Source of the DNA: an uncultured Bacilli bacterium
GTDB taxonomy: Bacteria > Bacillota_I > Bacilli_A > RF39 > UBA660
Assembly: GCA_944358565.1 (NCBI GenBank)
Contig: CALVRK010000025.1
Span: 1-11,298 of the forward strand
DNA length: 11,298 nucleotides
Reading direction: 5' to 3'
A program made the position numbers and the translations under genes. A model generated the notes under the pieces. That model saw nothing but the letters and a program-made list of their open reading frames with translations, had not been told where the DNA came from and made no database searches. The first letter of the stretch is position 1. The number at the start of each line of letters is the position of its first letter. This document shows, piece after piece, positions 1 to 6,090 of the stretch.

Positions 1-1407
1 ATGCATATCCTAGAAGGGTTAATTAAAGATTTATCTATTTTAGATGAAGTAATTAAAGTTATTAGAGGCTCTAAAAATAAAGCTGATGCTATTCAAAATT
101 TACAAACAGAATTTGATTTTACCAAAGAACAAGCCGAAGCTATCGTAAACTTACAATTATATAAATTAACTAACACGGATGTTACCGAACTTCAAAAAGA
201 AATGGAAGAAAAGGCTAAAGAAATTGCTATCTGGACTCAGATTCTCGAAAATGAAGAAGCCTTAAAGCACGTTATGAAAACTGAACTTAAAATGATTAAA
301 AAGGAATACGCAACTCCAAGAAAAACAGAAATAAAAGATGAAGTTACCGAAATTAAAATAGATGCCACATCATTAATACCAAAAGAAGATTGTATCGTTG
401 TTATCACTAATGAAGGATATGTCAAACGAGTATCTCTAAGAAGTTATGCCGCTTCTAACAATGATGAAACAGGTCTAAAAGATAAAGATTATAAAACAGC
501 TTTATATGAAGCTAATACCATGGACACCTTACTTTTATTTACATCTTTAGGTAATTTCCTTTACGTTCCAGTTTACGAATTACCTGATTTAAAATGGAAA
601 GATATGGGTAAACATATTAGTAACATCATTAAAATAAGTAGTGATGAAGATATCATTTCATCTTACTTGACTAAAAACTTTAAAGAAAATGTCAACTTCT
701 TATCATTTACTAAAAATGGTATGGTTAAACAAACAAGTCTTGCTGATTTAAAAGTTCAAAGATATTCTAAACCAGTTACTCTGATGAAATTAAAGCCGAA
801 AGATAAAGTTGTATCTGTTACTCAAGCTGAAAATGAAATTTTAGTCACAACTCATAATGGTTTTGCCTTAAGATATCTAACCGAAGAAGTTCCAGTCACT
901 GGACTTAGGGGGAGTGGGGTTAAAGCTATTAACTTAAAAGATGATTATGTCATTAGTGGACAGTCGTTTACCGATGCTGAATATGCGTTATTTGTCACTG
1001 ACAAAGGCACTGGAAAACGTGTAAAAATTAGTGAGTTTGATGTTATGACAAGAGCCCGTAAAGGTCTTATGGCTATTCGTGATGTAAAAACAAACCCTTA
1101 TAAATTAACTAACGCCTTTACCATTGATCACAAAAGAGCCGTTGGTATTTTAACTGATGAAATAATCTACCATAAGTCATCAGAATTCCCAATATGTGAT
1201 CGCTATCAGACAGGGTCAAATATTACTAAAGATAAAATAAAAAAAGTATTTATCGAATGTGAATTAATCACAAACAAAAAAATAGAAAAGACTATGAGCC
1301 AAGATTCAGAGCCTACCACAAAGCAAAAAGAAGAAAAACAAATATCTTTAGATCAAATAGATAAACAAATTTTAACTATTGATGATTTTTTAGATGACTT
1401 TGATTAA
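1..1407 (+). CDS. parC: DNA topoisomerase IV subunit A, C-terminal part (5' end outside window)
   Basis: Topoisomerase IV (ParC2ParE2) decatenates daughter chromosomes. Only the C-terminal 468 residues are visible. The reading frame is open from base 1, and the first residues (HILEGLIKDLSILDEVI) match the coiled-coil region after the catalytic domain, so the ATG at position 1 is an internal Met; the winged-helix domain and catalytic tyrosine lie upstream. Residues 1-100 are the helical gate (AEAIVNLQLYKLTNTD is typical). Residues about 125-425 are the beta-pinwheel DNA-wrapping domain, with repeated blade motifs such as DCIVVITNEGYVKRVS and GSGVKAINL. The weak box ARKGLMAIRDVKTNP, with no canonical GyrA box QRRGGKG, favours ParC over GyrA. 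The last 40 residues are a charged tail ending DDFLDDFD. A terminator follows the stop directly. Confidence 0.93.
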   Translation: MHILEGLIKDLSILDEVIKVIRGSKNKADAIQNLQTEFDFTKEQAEAIVNLQLYKLTNTDVTELQKEMEEKAKEIAIWTQILENEEALKHVMKTELKMIKKEYATPRKTEIKDEVTEIKIDATSLIPKEDCIVVITNEGYVKRVSLRSYAASNNDETGLKDKDYKTALYEANTMDTLLLFTSLGNFLYVPVYELPDLKWKDMGKHISNIIKISSDEDIISSYLTKNFKENVNFLSFTKNGMVKQTSLADLKVQRYSKPVTLMKLKPKDKVVSVTQAENEILVTTHNGFALRYLTEEVPVTGLRGSGVKAINLKDDYVISGQSFTDAEYALFVTDKGTGKRVKISEFDVMTRARKGLMAIRDVKTNPYKLTNAFTIDHKRAVGILTDEIIYHKSSEFPICDRYQTGSNITKDKIKKVFIECELITNKKIEKTMSQDSEPTTKQKEEKQISLDQIDKQILTIDDFLDDFD

Positions 1408-1412
1408 AAACT

Positions 1413-1440
1413 AAAAACTTCATTTTTTGAAGTTTTTTTC
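1413..1440 (+). terminator. Rho-independent terminator of parC
   Basis: A 10-bp perfect stem (AAAAACTTCA, 1413-1422, pairing with 1428-1437) with a five-T loop runs into a T tract. It begins five bases after the parC stop codon and separates parC from the Rpn gene downstream. Confidence 0.85.
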
Positions 1441-1484
1441 ATATTTTAGAAGGAATTAAGGTATAAAAAAGCGTATATATCTAT

Positions 1485-1503
1485 AGAAGACCAAAAGTCT
1501 TCT
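1485..1503 (+). promoter_or_regulatory. Hairpin immediately upstream of the Rpn ribosome binding site
   Basis: A 7-bp perfect inverted repeat (AGAAGAC at 1485-1491, GTCTTCT at 1497-1503, loop CAAAA) ends two bases before the AGAAGGAGG ribosome binding site at 1505-1513. There is no T tract, so it is not an intrinsic terminator. The placement suggests an effect on mRNA stability or ribosome loading, or a protein site. That role is inferred from position only. I could not find a convincing promoter between the parC terminator and this hairpin. Confidence 0.4.
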
Positions 1504-1516
1504 TAGAAGGAGGATT

Positions 1517-2455
1517 ATGACGTTTAAATTAGAAGAAGAATACTTTGAACAGTTAGACGAAAAATTAACCTTAGTTCCTTTAACTTATGATAAAGCTTTT
1601 AAAAGAATCTTTCGCACCAACTTAGATATCTTAAAAGAATTTTTAAAAGATGTTATTCCATTAGATATTGATAAAGACTGTAATATTAGACTTATGGATG
1701 GTGAACTACCTAAAGAAAACATGAAAGAAAAAGGTAAAATCATTGATATTTATGTTGTTTTAGATGGCAAAATATATGTCGATATCGAGATGAACAGAAG
1801 TAAATTTGAAAGTGTTTTAGAGCGTAATATTAAATATAAAGATAAATTATCGAGTATGCTTCCAGAAAGTAATGAAGATTTTAAAGCAATTACAAGTAAG
1901 AAATTATACCAGCTAAACTTAAATGCTTATCCTTTTGAAAAAGTTTTAGATGATATAATAGTTTTATATGGATTAAAGACTCATAAGATATATTCGAGTG
2001 ATGAATGTATGGTAGTCAAAAGCCTTGAACGATATAGAGATTTATACTATAATAAAGGTAACAAAGAGAAAGATGTCATATGGCTTACAATATTAACTTC
2101 TAGGACATTTACTGAGTTATATGAGCTTTCAAATCAAATACTTTCAAAAGATAAAGTAAAAAAATTAATGGAGGCGGCGGTAAGTATGAGTAAAGATGGA
2201 TTTATATTACATGAATGGCAGAAAGATAAGTTTGATGCTTTAGTAAAGTATAATGAAATAGAAGATGCGAAGAAAGAAGGAAAGAGTCTTGGAATTGAAG
2301 AAGGAAAAGCTTTAGGAAAAGCTGAAGGAATTAAGGAAAAAACAGTAGAAATAGTTAAAAATATGCTTAATATGAAAATGAGTATAAAAGATATTTCAAA
2401 AGCAGCTGGTCTAACTGAAGAAGAAATAAAATCATTAATTAAAAATGAAAAGTAA
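1517..2455 (+). CDS. Rpn-family recombination-promoting nuclease / putative transposase (PD-(D/E)XK)
   Basis: Complete 312-residue protein of the Rpn (recombination-promoting nuclease, PDDEXK_2) family. E. coli RpnA-type relatives are DNA endonucleases that raise RecA-independent recombination. The N-terminus (PLTYDKAFKRIFRTNLDILKEFL, 21-43) is the family's opening motif. The nuclease core is D77 in KGKIIDIYV followed by the strand VDIEMNR, giving E91-x-N93; a polar residue other than lysine at the last position is usual in this family. The C-terminus has the typical EGK/GIEEG/LGKAEG heptad-like linker (about 255-275) and a short helical tail (SIKDISKAAGLTEEEIKSLI). The start is fixed by AAGGAGG only three bases before the ATG, an unusually tight spacing. 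It sits in an accessory patch next to a tnpB remnant. Its true DNA target or partner is not evident. Confidence 0.87.
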   Translation: MTFKLEEEYFEQLDEKLTLVPLTYDKAFKRIFRTNLDILKEFLKDVIPLDIDKDCNIRLMDGELPKENMKEKGKIIDIYVVLDGKIYVDIEMNRSKFESVLERNIKYKDKLSSMLPESNEDFKAITSKKLYQLNLNAYPFEKVLDDIIVLYGLKTHKIYSSDECMVVKSLERYRDLYYNKGNKEKDVIWLTILTSRTFTELYELSNQILSKDKVKKLMEAAVSMSKDGFILHEWQKDKFDALVKYNEIEDAKKEGKSLGIEEGKALGKAEGIKEKTVEIVKNMLNMKMSIKDISKAAGLTEEEIKSLIKNEK

Positions 2456-2484
2456 GATTAAGTACTAATTAATCTTACTTTTTT
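2448..2484 (+). terminator. Strong terminator of the Rpn gene, overlapping its stop codon
   Basis: A 14-bp perfect stem (2448-2461 with 2469-2482), 7-base loop and T tract. The left arm contains the TAA stop of the Rpn gene, so the last codons and the terminator share bases. Confidence 0.88.
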
Positions 2485-2489
2485 CATAT

Positions 2490-2509
2490 TTATGTAGAAT
2501 TCTACATAA
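2490..2509. repeat. 20-bp perfect palindrome (TTATGTAGAA and its complement)
   Basis: Positions 2490-2499 are exactly complementary to 2500-2509, with no spacer. It lies between the Rpn terminator and the tnpB remnant. A perfect spacerless palindrome of this length is more like a homodimer-binding operator or an IS end structure than a terminator, since it has no T tract. No matching second copy was seen in the window. Confidence 0.6.
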
Positions 2510-2523
2510 TTGTATATTAGGAA

Positions 2524-2541
2524 TTTGCTTTACAAAGCAAA
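2524..2541. repeat. Short hairpin TTTGCTTT/AAAGCAAA, possible IS200/IS605 left-end hairpin
   Basis: An 8-bp inverted repeat with two central bases (2524-2531 with 2534-2541). IS200/IS605-family elements carry subterminal hairpins at their ends, recognised as single-stranded DNA by the Y1 transposase TnpA. Its position about 85 bases before the tnpB start fits a left end, but no element boundary could be proved. Confidence 0.35.
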
Positions 2542-2547
2542 AAATAA

Positions 2548-2559
2548 TCAAACGTTTGA
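2548..2559. promoter_or_regulatory. 12-bp palindrome TCAAACGTTTGA, LacI/GalR-operator-like
   Basis: A perfect palindrome with a central CG flanked by AAA/TTT, the layout of many LacI/GalR-family operators. No regulator gene or clear promoter is adjacent, and the only downstream reading frame is a broken tnpB, so a working operator role is uncertain. Confidence 0.3.
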
Positions 2560-2625
2560 AAAAAACTATTTAAAAATGTAATTATTCACAGTATATTGAA
2601 TACATCAAAGATAGAAGGTGATGGC

Positions 2626-3080
2626 ATGAAACTATTAAAAGGTTATGTACTTAGAATGTATCCTGATGAAAAGCAAGAAGAGCTAATTAATAAAACTTTT
2701 GGATGTTCAAGATTTATATATAATTATTTTTTAGATGATAAAATCAAAGAATATAAAGAAATAGGTAAAAGTAAAAGCGCATATGATCAAATAAAATTAA
2801 TTCCACCACTTTATGTGGCAAAAGGACTAAATGAAAACCCAATTTCTGAGATAATAAGGGCACTTAAATATAAAGTGGTTTGGAATAATAAAAGGATAAT
2901 ACAAATAGATAGATATTATCCAAGTAGTTAGATATGTAATTATCAAAATAAAGAGGTTAAAGATTTCAGTGGGAATGACCAATATGTCACACTAATCATG
3001 ACCGTGATTATAATGCATCAATTAATATAATGTTTAAAAGTTTAGAAAAATACATGTTATATTTAAACCAACATATCTAA
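2626..3080 (+). pseudogene. tnpB: tnpB remnant 1 (IS200/IS605 OrfB), internally deleted and stop-interrupted
   Basis: Decayed RNA-guided nuclease gene of an IS200/IS605 element. The ATG at 2626 has a good ribosome binding site (AAGGTGAT) and the N-terminus (KGYVLRMYPDEKQEELINKTFGCSRFIYNYFLDD) is classic TnpB. After about residue 60 the frame jumps to the C-terminal third (SEIIRALKYKVVWNNKRIIQIDRYYPSS), so the central region including RuvC-I and RuvC-II is missing. A TAG at 2929-2931 replaces the codon after PSS. Beyond it the first zinc-finger knuckle has collapsed to ICNYQN, and a further small deletion near 2967 shifts the frame. The last part (NHDRDYNASINIMFKSLEKYMLYLNQHI, to the TAA at 3078-3080) is still readable. 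It cannot make active TnpB. Its 3' end is repeated at 7570-7681. Confidence 0.88.
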
Positions 3081-3093
3081 TCATAAATTTTGA
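2982..3093 (+). repeat. 112-bp direct repeat, copy 1 (tnpB 3' end)
   Basis: Aligned by eye, it is colinear with 7570-7681 without gaps and differs at 5 of 112 positions. It covers the last zinc-knuckle residues, the RuvC-III DRDYNAS motif, the C-terminus and 13 bases past the stop. After the repeat this copy loses all similarity and lacks the structured right end seen in copy 2. Confidence 0.9.
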
Positions 3094-3139
3094 TTTATTT
3101 TCTGTCTTTATTAATATAATTAAATAGGGGGGCGATAAA

Positions 3140-3730
3140 ATGTATGATGTTATACCATTACCATATTCTTATAATGCTTTAATGCCGGTAGTTGATGAGG
3201 AAACATTAAATATTCATTATAATAAACATCATAAAAAATATGCTGAAAACTTAAATAATCTTACAAATTCAAATATTCCTCTTGAACAAATTCCTAAAAG
3301 AATTGATGAGTTTCCTTTAAAAGATAGAGGGCAAGTTTTGTATAATGCTGGAGGAATACTAAATCATAATTTGTACTTTCAAAGTTTAAATTCAAATTTT
3401 TCTTTACCTAAGGGAAAATTATTAAATAAAATAAATAATGACTATGGTAGTTTTGACAATTTTAAAAAGATTTTTATAAATAAATCAAAAAATCTAGTTG
3501 GGTCCGGCTATACTTTTTTAGTAACTGATAATGTAGGAAATTTAACAATAATTAATTTACCAAATCAAGAAACGCCTTTATCATACGATTTAATTCCGTT
3601 ATTTACAATTGACCTTTGGGAACACGCTTATTATTTAAAATATAAAAATAACCGAAATACTTATATTGAAAATATATGGAGCAAAGCTAATTTTGATCAT
3701 GCCAGTAAGACTTATGAAAACTTATTCTAA
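3140..3730 (+). CDS. Fe/Mn-family superoxide dismutase
   Basis: Converts superoxide to oxygen and peroxide. The 196-residue protein is close to normal length for the family. The N-terminal helical domain has IHYNKHHKKY (H26 metal ligand, H30/H31, active-site Y34). The second ligand is H76 in GGILNHNLYF, and the C-terminal domain supplies D158 and H162 in IDLWEHAYYL, so all four ligands are present. Q143 in PNQETP is the manganese-type second-shell glutamine. Several normally conserved residues are changed: IHH to IHY, GGH to GGI, and GSGWAWL to GSGYTFL, giving a divergent active-site rim. The start follows an extended G-rich ribosome binding site (AGGGGGGCG). The gene lies 40 bases before a SpoVID-like coat gene on the same strand, which suggests a spore coat role. 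I give no gene symbol because the sodA orthology is unproven. Confidence 0.88.
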   Translation: MYDVIPLPYSYNALMPVVDEETLNIHYNKHHKKYAENLNNLTNSNIPLEQIPKRIDEFPLKDRGQVLYNAGGILNHNLYFQSLNSNFSLPKGKLLNKINNDYGSFDNFKKIFINKSKNLVGSGYTFLVTDNVGNLTIINLPNQETPLSYDLIPLFTIDLWEHAYYLKYKNNRNTYIENIWSKANFDHASKTYENLF

Positions 3731-3770
3731 AATTTAAATAAGAGCATATATTTATCTAGGAGGGGATACC

Positions 3771-4418
3771 ATGAAAAAAATAGTACCTTTTAAAAAAAAT
3801 ATTGAGTTTGATAGTAATATTGCTGAAATAAGTAGTATTTCACTTGAGCACACCTTAAAGTTAAAAGAAGAAAATTTAGTATCAGGGGAATTTATTATTA
3901 GTGGAACTTATAAGATGACAGAAGCTAGTTTAAGCGTTGATTCATTTGAATACAAATTACCATTCGATATTAGTATTGATAAAAAATATGACACTAAAAA
4001 TATAGATGTTGATATAAATGATTTTTATTATGAAGTGATTAATAATAAAATACTATCTATTAGTATCGAAGTAGTTTTAGATAGCTTAGAAGAGAAGTTA
4101 GAAAAGGAGGAAACGCGTATGACTGAAGAAAAAATAGAAATTTTAGAAGATAAAGAGGAAGATGCTCAAACTGTAAGTGCGACTTTAGAAAAAGAAGAAG
4201 TAAGCCGTGAAGAAGATAATTCCGTTAAATCTATTTTTGAAGGTTTAGATGAAAACGAGAGATATGTCGTTTATAAAGTTCATATTGTAACTGAAAATGA
4301 TACTGCTGAATCTATTATTAACGAATATGGTATAACTAAAGATGACCTAGCCGTTTATAATGATTTATCTGACTTAAAAATTGGTGATAAATTAATTATT
4401 CCATCACATGAAGATTAA
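3771..4418 (+). CDS. spoVID: SpoVID-like spore coat morphogenetic protein with C-terminal LysM domain
   Basis: SpoVID drives encasement of the forespore by coat proteins. At 215 residues this is far shorter than B. subtilis SpoVID (about 575). Residues 8-107 resemble the SpoVID N-terminal beta-rich domain (IEFDSNIAEISSISLEHTLKLKEE, then alternating strands to SISIEVVLD). Residues 108-165 are a highly acidic, K/E-rich linker. Residues 166-212 form a LysM domain (YKVHIVTENDTAESIINEYGITKDDLAVYNDLSDLKIGDKLIIP), which binds glycan or lipid-linked peptidoglycan precursors in relatives. There is no signal peptide, as expected for a mother-cell cytosolic coat protein. The start has a strong AGGAGGGG site. 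The next gene is a YsxE/CotS relative that overlaps by 11 bases, as in the B. subtilis spoVID-ysxE pair, which supports the call. An alternative is an unspecified LysM coat protein such as a SafA/SipL relative. Confidence 0.75.
   Translation: MKKIVPFKKNIEFDSNIAEISSISLEHTLKLKEENLVSGEFIISGTYKMTEASLSVDSFEYKLPFDISIDKKYDTKNIDVDINDFYYEVINNKILSISIEVVLDSLEEKLEKEETRMTEEKIEILEDKEEDAQTVSATLEKEEVSREEDNSVKSIFEGLDENERYVVYKVHIVTENDTAESIINEYGITKDDLAVYNDLSDLKIGDKLIIPSHED
4104..4121 (+). promoter_or_regulatory. Internal ribosome binding site and in-frame start within spoVID
   Basis: AAGGAGG at 4104-4110 lies eight bases before an ATG (4119-4121) that is in frame and corresponds to Met117. Initiation here would give a 99-residue protein made of the acidic linker plus the LysM domain, without the encasement domain. 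The AAGGAGG also encodes Lys-Glu in a K/E-rich stretch, so chance is possible. Confidence 0.4.
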
Positions 4419-5298
4419 TCAAATTTTAAAAAGCAAAGGACTTAAAGCAAGAGGATATCATAAAAAAGGTAAGGTTACTATAATTGATACAGCAAACGGT
4501 AAATATATATATAAAGAGGGAAGATTAAATCCGCAAATTTTAAGATATTTAAAATCACGCAGTTTTGATTATATGCCCTTTTTTTTAAATCGTGAAGATG
4601 AACCATATCAGTTAACAAATTATATTGACGATTTTGATATACCAAAAGAACAAAAAATTTTAGACTTAATTAGATTAACTGCTCTTTTACATAGTAAAAC
4701 TACACATTATAAAGAAATAGATTTAGATTATTATGAAAAAATATATGATGATTTGGATAGCAACTTAAACTATCTTTATCTTTATTACACTGATTTAATC
4801 ACTTTAATTGAAACCAAAGTTTATATGAGTCCTAGTGAGCAACTTTTGGCTAGAAATATTACTAAAATATATGATGTTATTAGTGCAAATAAAAAAAGAC
4901 TAGATCTTTGGCACGATCATATCAAGGAAAAAAGAAAAGAACGTAGGGTTGTTCTTCACAATAATTTAAAACTAGACCATTTCTTAGAAGCTGACTGTTC
5001 ATATTTAATAAGTTGGGATAAATCTAAAGTCGGTAGTCCTGTTTTTGATATATACAAATTATACCAAAATCATGCTTTAGATTTTGATTTTGAAACGCTT
5101 TTAAACGAATATGAAAAACATTATCCTTTAATGAAAGATGAAAAGGAATTATTATTTATTTTAATATCGCAGCCTGATCTTATTAATTTTAATAATTCAG
5201 AATATAAAAATTGCCAAATTATTAGTAAAAGTATTGACAAAATCTATAAGACAGAAATGTTGATATCACCAAAAAAGTCTGAAAATAGCACAAAATAG
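4408..5298 (+). CDS. ysxE: YsxE/CotS-family spore coat kinase-like protein
   Basis: A 296-residue protein of the CotS/YsxE/YutH coat group, which has the aminoglycoside-phosphotransferase-like kinase fold. Residues 1-70 look like the N-lobe (YIYKEG, with K36 as the possible ATP lysine). Residues 86-96 (LIRLTALLHSKT) match the family helix. Residues 182-193 (VLHNNLKLDHFL) fall at the catalytic loop and 200-218 (LISWDKSKVGSPVFDIYKL) at the metal-binding loop and following helix. In the catalytic loop the expected HGD...N reads HNN...H, so the aspartate and asparagine of an active kinase are absent and it is probably a pseudokinase. The ATG overlaps the end of spoVID by 11 bases and has no clear ribosome binding site, so translation is probably coupled to spoVID. 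Its 3' end overlaps a convergent small ORF by 33 bases. Confidence 0.72.
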   Translation: MKINQILKSKGLKARGYHKKGKVTIIDTANGKYIYKEGRLNPQILRYLKSRSFDYMPFFLNREDEPYQLTNYIDDFDIPKEQKILDLIRLTALLHSKTTHYKEIDLDYYEKIYDDLDSNLNYLYLYYTDLITLIETKVYMSPSEQLLARNITKIYDVISANKKRLDLWHDHIKEKRKERRVVLHNNLKLDHFLEADCSYLISWDKSKVGSPVFDIYKLYQNHALDFDFETLLNEYEKHYPLMKDEKELLFILISQPDLINFNNSEYKNCQIISKSIDKIYKTEMLISPKKSENSTK

Positions 5299-5439
5299 TA
5301 ACATCATAAAGATAAATAACAAAAATACATTAAATCTTGTTACTATAAAAATTGTAATTAAAAATTGATAAAATAAAATAATCATGCAAATTAAACAGAT
5401 AATCATCCACTTGCTACGGCCACACCAAAAGTTTCGCAT
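5266..5439 (-). CDS. Small membrane protein, 57 residues (unrecognised)
   Basis: Reading the minus strand from ATG (5439) to TGA (5266) gives 57 residues. The start MRNFWCGRSKW is short and basic, followed by two hydrophobic stretches, about residues 12-34 and 36-53, separated by a single Arg (R35), and the end RLFW. GGTGAT sits three bases before the ATG, the same ribosome binding site form used by obg, ezrA and the tnpB remnant here. The first third is clearly richer in G+C than ordinary spacer in this window. It converges on ysxE and overlaps its last 33 bases. I recognise no family. The caution is that AT-rich antisense DNA tends to produce hydrophobic reading frames by chance, and I found no clear minus-strand promoter. 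If real, it is probably a one- or two-span membrane protein, possibly spore-related by location. Confidence 0.45.
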   Translation of the reverse strand: MRNFWCGRSKWMIICLICMIILFYQFLITIFIVTRFNVFLLFIFMMLLFCAIFRLFW

Positions 5440-5502
5440 AATATCACCTATAACATTTTATTCGTAATATTTATGTTAGAACATGATATAAACCTAAAAC
5501 TC

Positions 5503-5531
5503 TTGTATAAAAATAATAATTAAGGTATAAT
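5503..5531 (+). promoter_or_regulatory. Sigma-A type promoter of the pilin/LRR gene
   Basis: TTGTAT (5503-5508), a 17-base spacer and TATAAT (5526-5531). The expected transcript start near 5538 would give a leader of about 18 bases carrying the AGGGGATG ribosome binding site. Confidence 0.8.
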
Positions 5532-5555
5532 TTAAACAGAATAGGGGATGGCAAA

Positions 5556-6023
5556 ATGAACGAAAAAGGGTTTATAACATCGGCTTTATTGTATGGTATT
5601 TTATCTTTATTTTTAGTCTTAGTTTTGGGAACCGTATCCATTTTAGGAAATAGAAAACTTGCTAACGATAAAATTAAAGAAAGTACTTTAGATGACGTTC
5701 AAAAATTAACTACTAATCCATCTTGTTTTACTACAGTTTCTAATTCTCGTGGTAATTTAACAATTTCTGGTTATGATGCTAGCTGTGATAAAACTGTTTT
5801 TATCCCAGAAGCTTTAAATGGCAAAACTGTTGATGCCATTGGGTCTAGTGCTTTTAGTAATCAAAATTTAATTAATGTGACCATAAAATCAAATATAAAA
5901 GAAATTGCCGAGACAGCTTTTACTGGAAATGATGGAATTATTTTCTATATAAAAACTACAAGTGATCAAATAATAGAAAGTCCATGGGGGGCTACAAATG
6001 CGACTGTTCATTGGGATTATTAA
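5556..6023 (+). CDS. Pilin-like/secreted protein with BspA-type leucine-rich repeat
   Basis: A 155-residue exported protein. The short start MNEKGF is followed by a hydrophobic segment (residues 8-31) and a charged helix (GNRKLANDKIKE), the layout of a type IV prepilin or membrane-anchored pseudopilin. The Gly5-Phe6 pair resembles a prepilin peptidase site, but the usual Glu at mature position 5 is missing. The outer part has two cysteines (57 and 77) that could form a disulfide, then about one and a half BspA/LRR_5 repeats (VDAIGSSAFSNQNLINVTIKSNIKEIAETAFTGN), and ends in PWGATNATVHWDY. LRR_5 modules usually mediate surface adhesion. No pilus assembly genes are nearby, and the gene has its own promoter and terminator. 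The function is unproven; surface display or minor pilin are both possible. Confidence 0.7.
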   Translation: MNEKGFITSALLYGILSLFLVLVLGTVSILGNRKLANDKIKESTLDDVQKLTTNPSCFTTVSNSRGNLTISGYDASCDKTVFIPEALNGKTVDAIGSSAFSNQNLINVTIKSNIKEIAETAFTGNDGIIFYIKTTSDQIIESPWGATNATVHWDY

Positions 6024-6037
6024 AATAGTCCTTTTTT
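6014..6037 (+). terminator. Terminator overlapping the stop codon of the pilin/LRR gene
   Basis: GGATTAT (6014-6020) pairs with ATAGTCC (6025-6031) with one G-T wobble around a TAAA loop, followed by six T's. The loop contains the TAA stop. It lies immediately before the obg promoter and insulates the two genes. Confidence 0.7.
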
Positions 6038-6038
6038 C

Positions 6039-6067
6039 TTGTGATAAAATAATTAATCATGTATAAT
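6039..6067 (+). promoter_or_regulatory. Sigma-A type promoter of obg
   Basis: TTGTGA (6039-6044), a 17-base spacer and TATAAT (6062-6067), with the obg ATG 23 bases further on and GGGTGAT between. In many Firmicutes obg is co-transcribed with rplU-rpmA; here it has a private promoter. Confidence 0.82.
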
Positions 6068-6090
6068 ATACTTGAGAAACGGGTGATAAT

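Noticed and set aside
237..425. Minus-strand ORF of 62 codons inside parC
   Set aside because: It lies wholly within the conserved parC frame, has no ribosome binding site, and is a shadow ORF.
2490..2509. Resemblance of the palindrome half TTATGTA to the XerD side of a dif site
   Set aside because: Only one half-site type is present, inverted on itself; a dif site needs a XerC half and a 6-base centre.
3090..3120. Possible promoter TTGATT...TATAAT before the SOD gene
   Set aside because: The spacer is 19 bases and transcription would start within the ribosome binding site, leaving too short a leader. A sporulation sigma site was also sought without a convincing match.
3722..3752. Sigma-E-like -10 CATATATT before spoVID
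   Set aside because: The -10 is acceptable but no matching -35 lies at the correct distance, and read-through from the SOD gene is equally likely.
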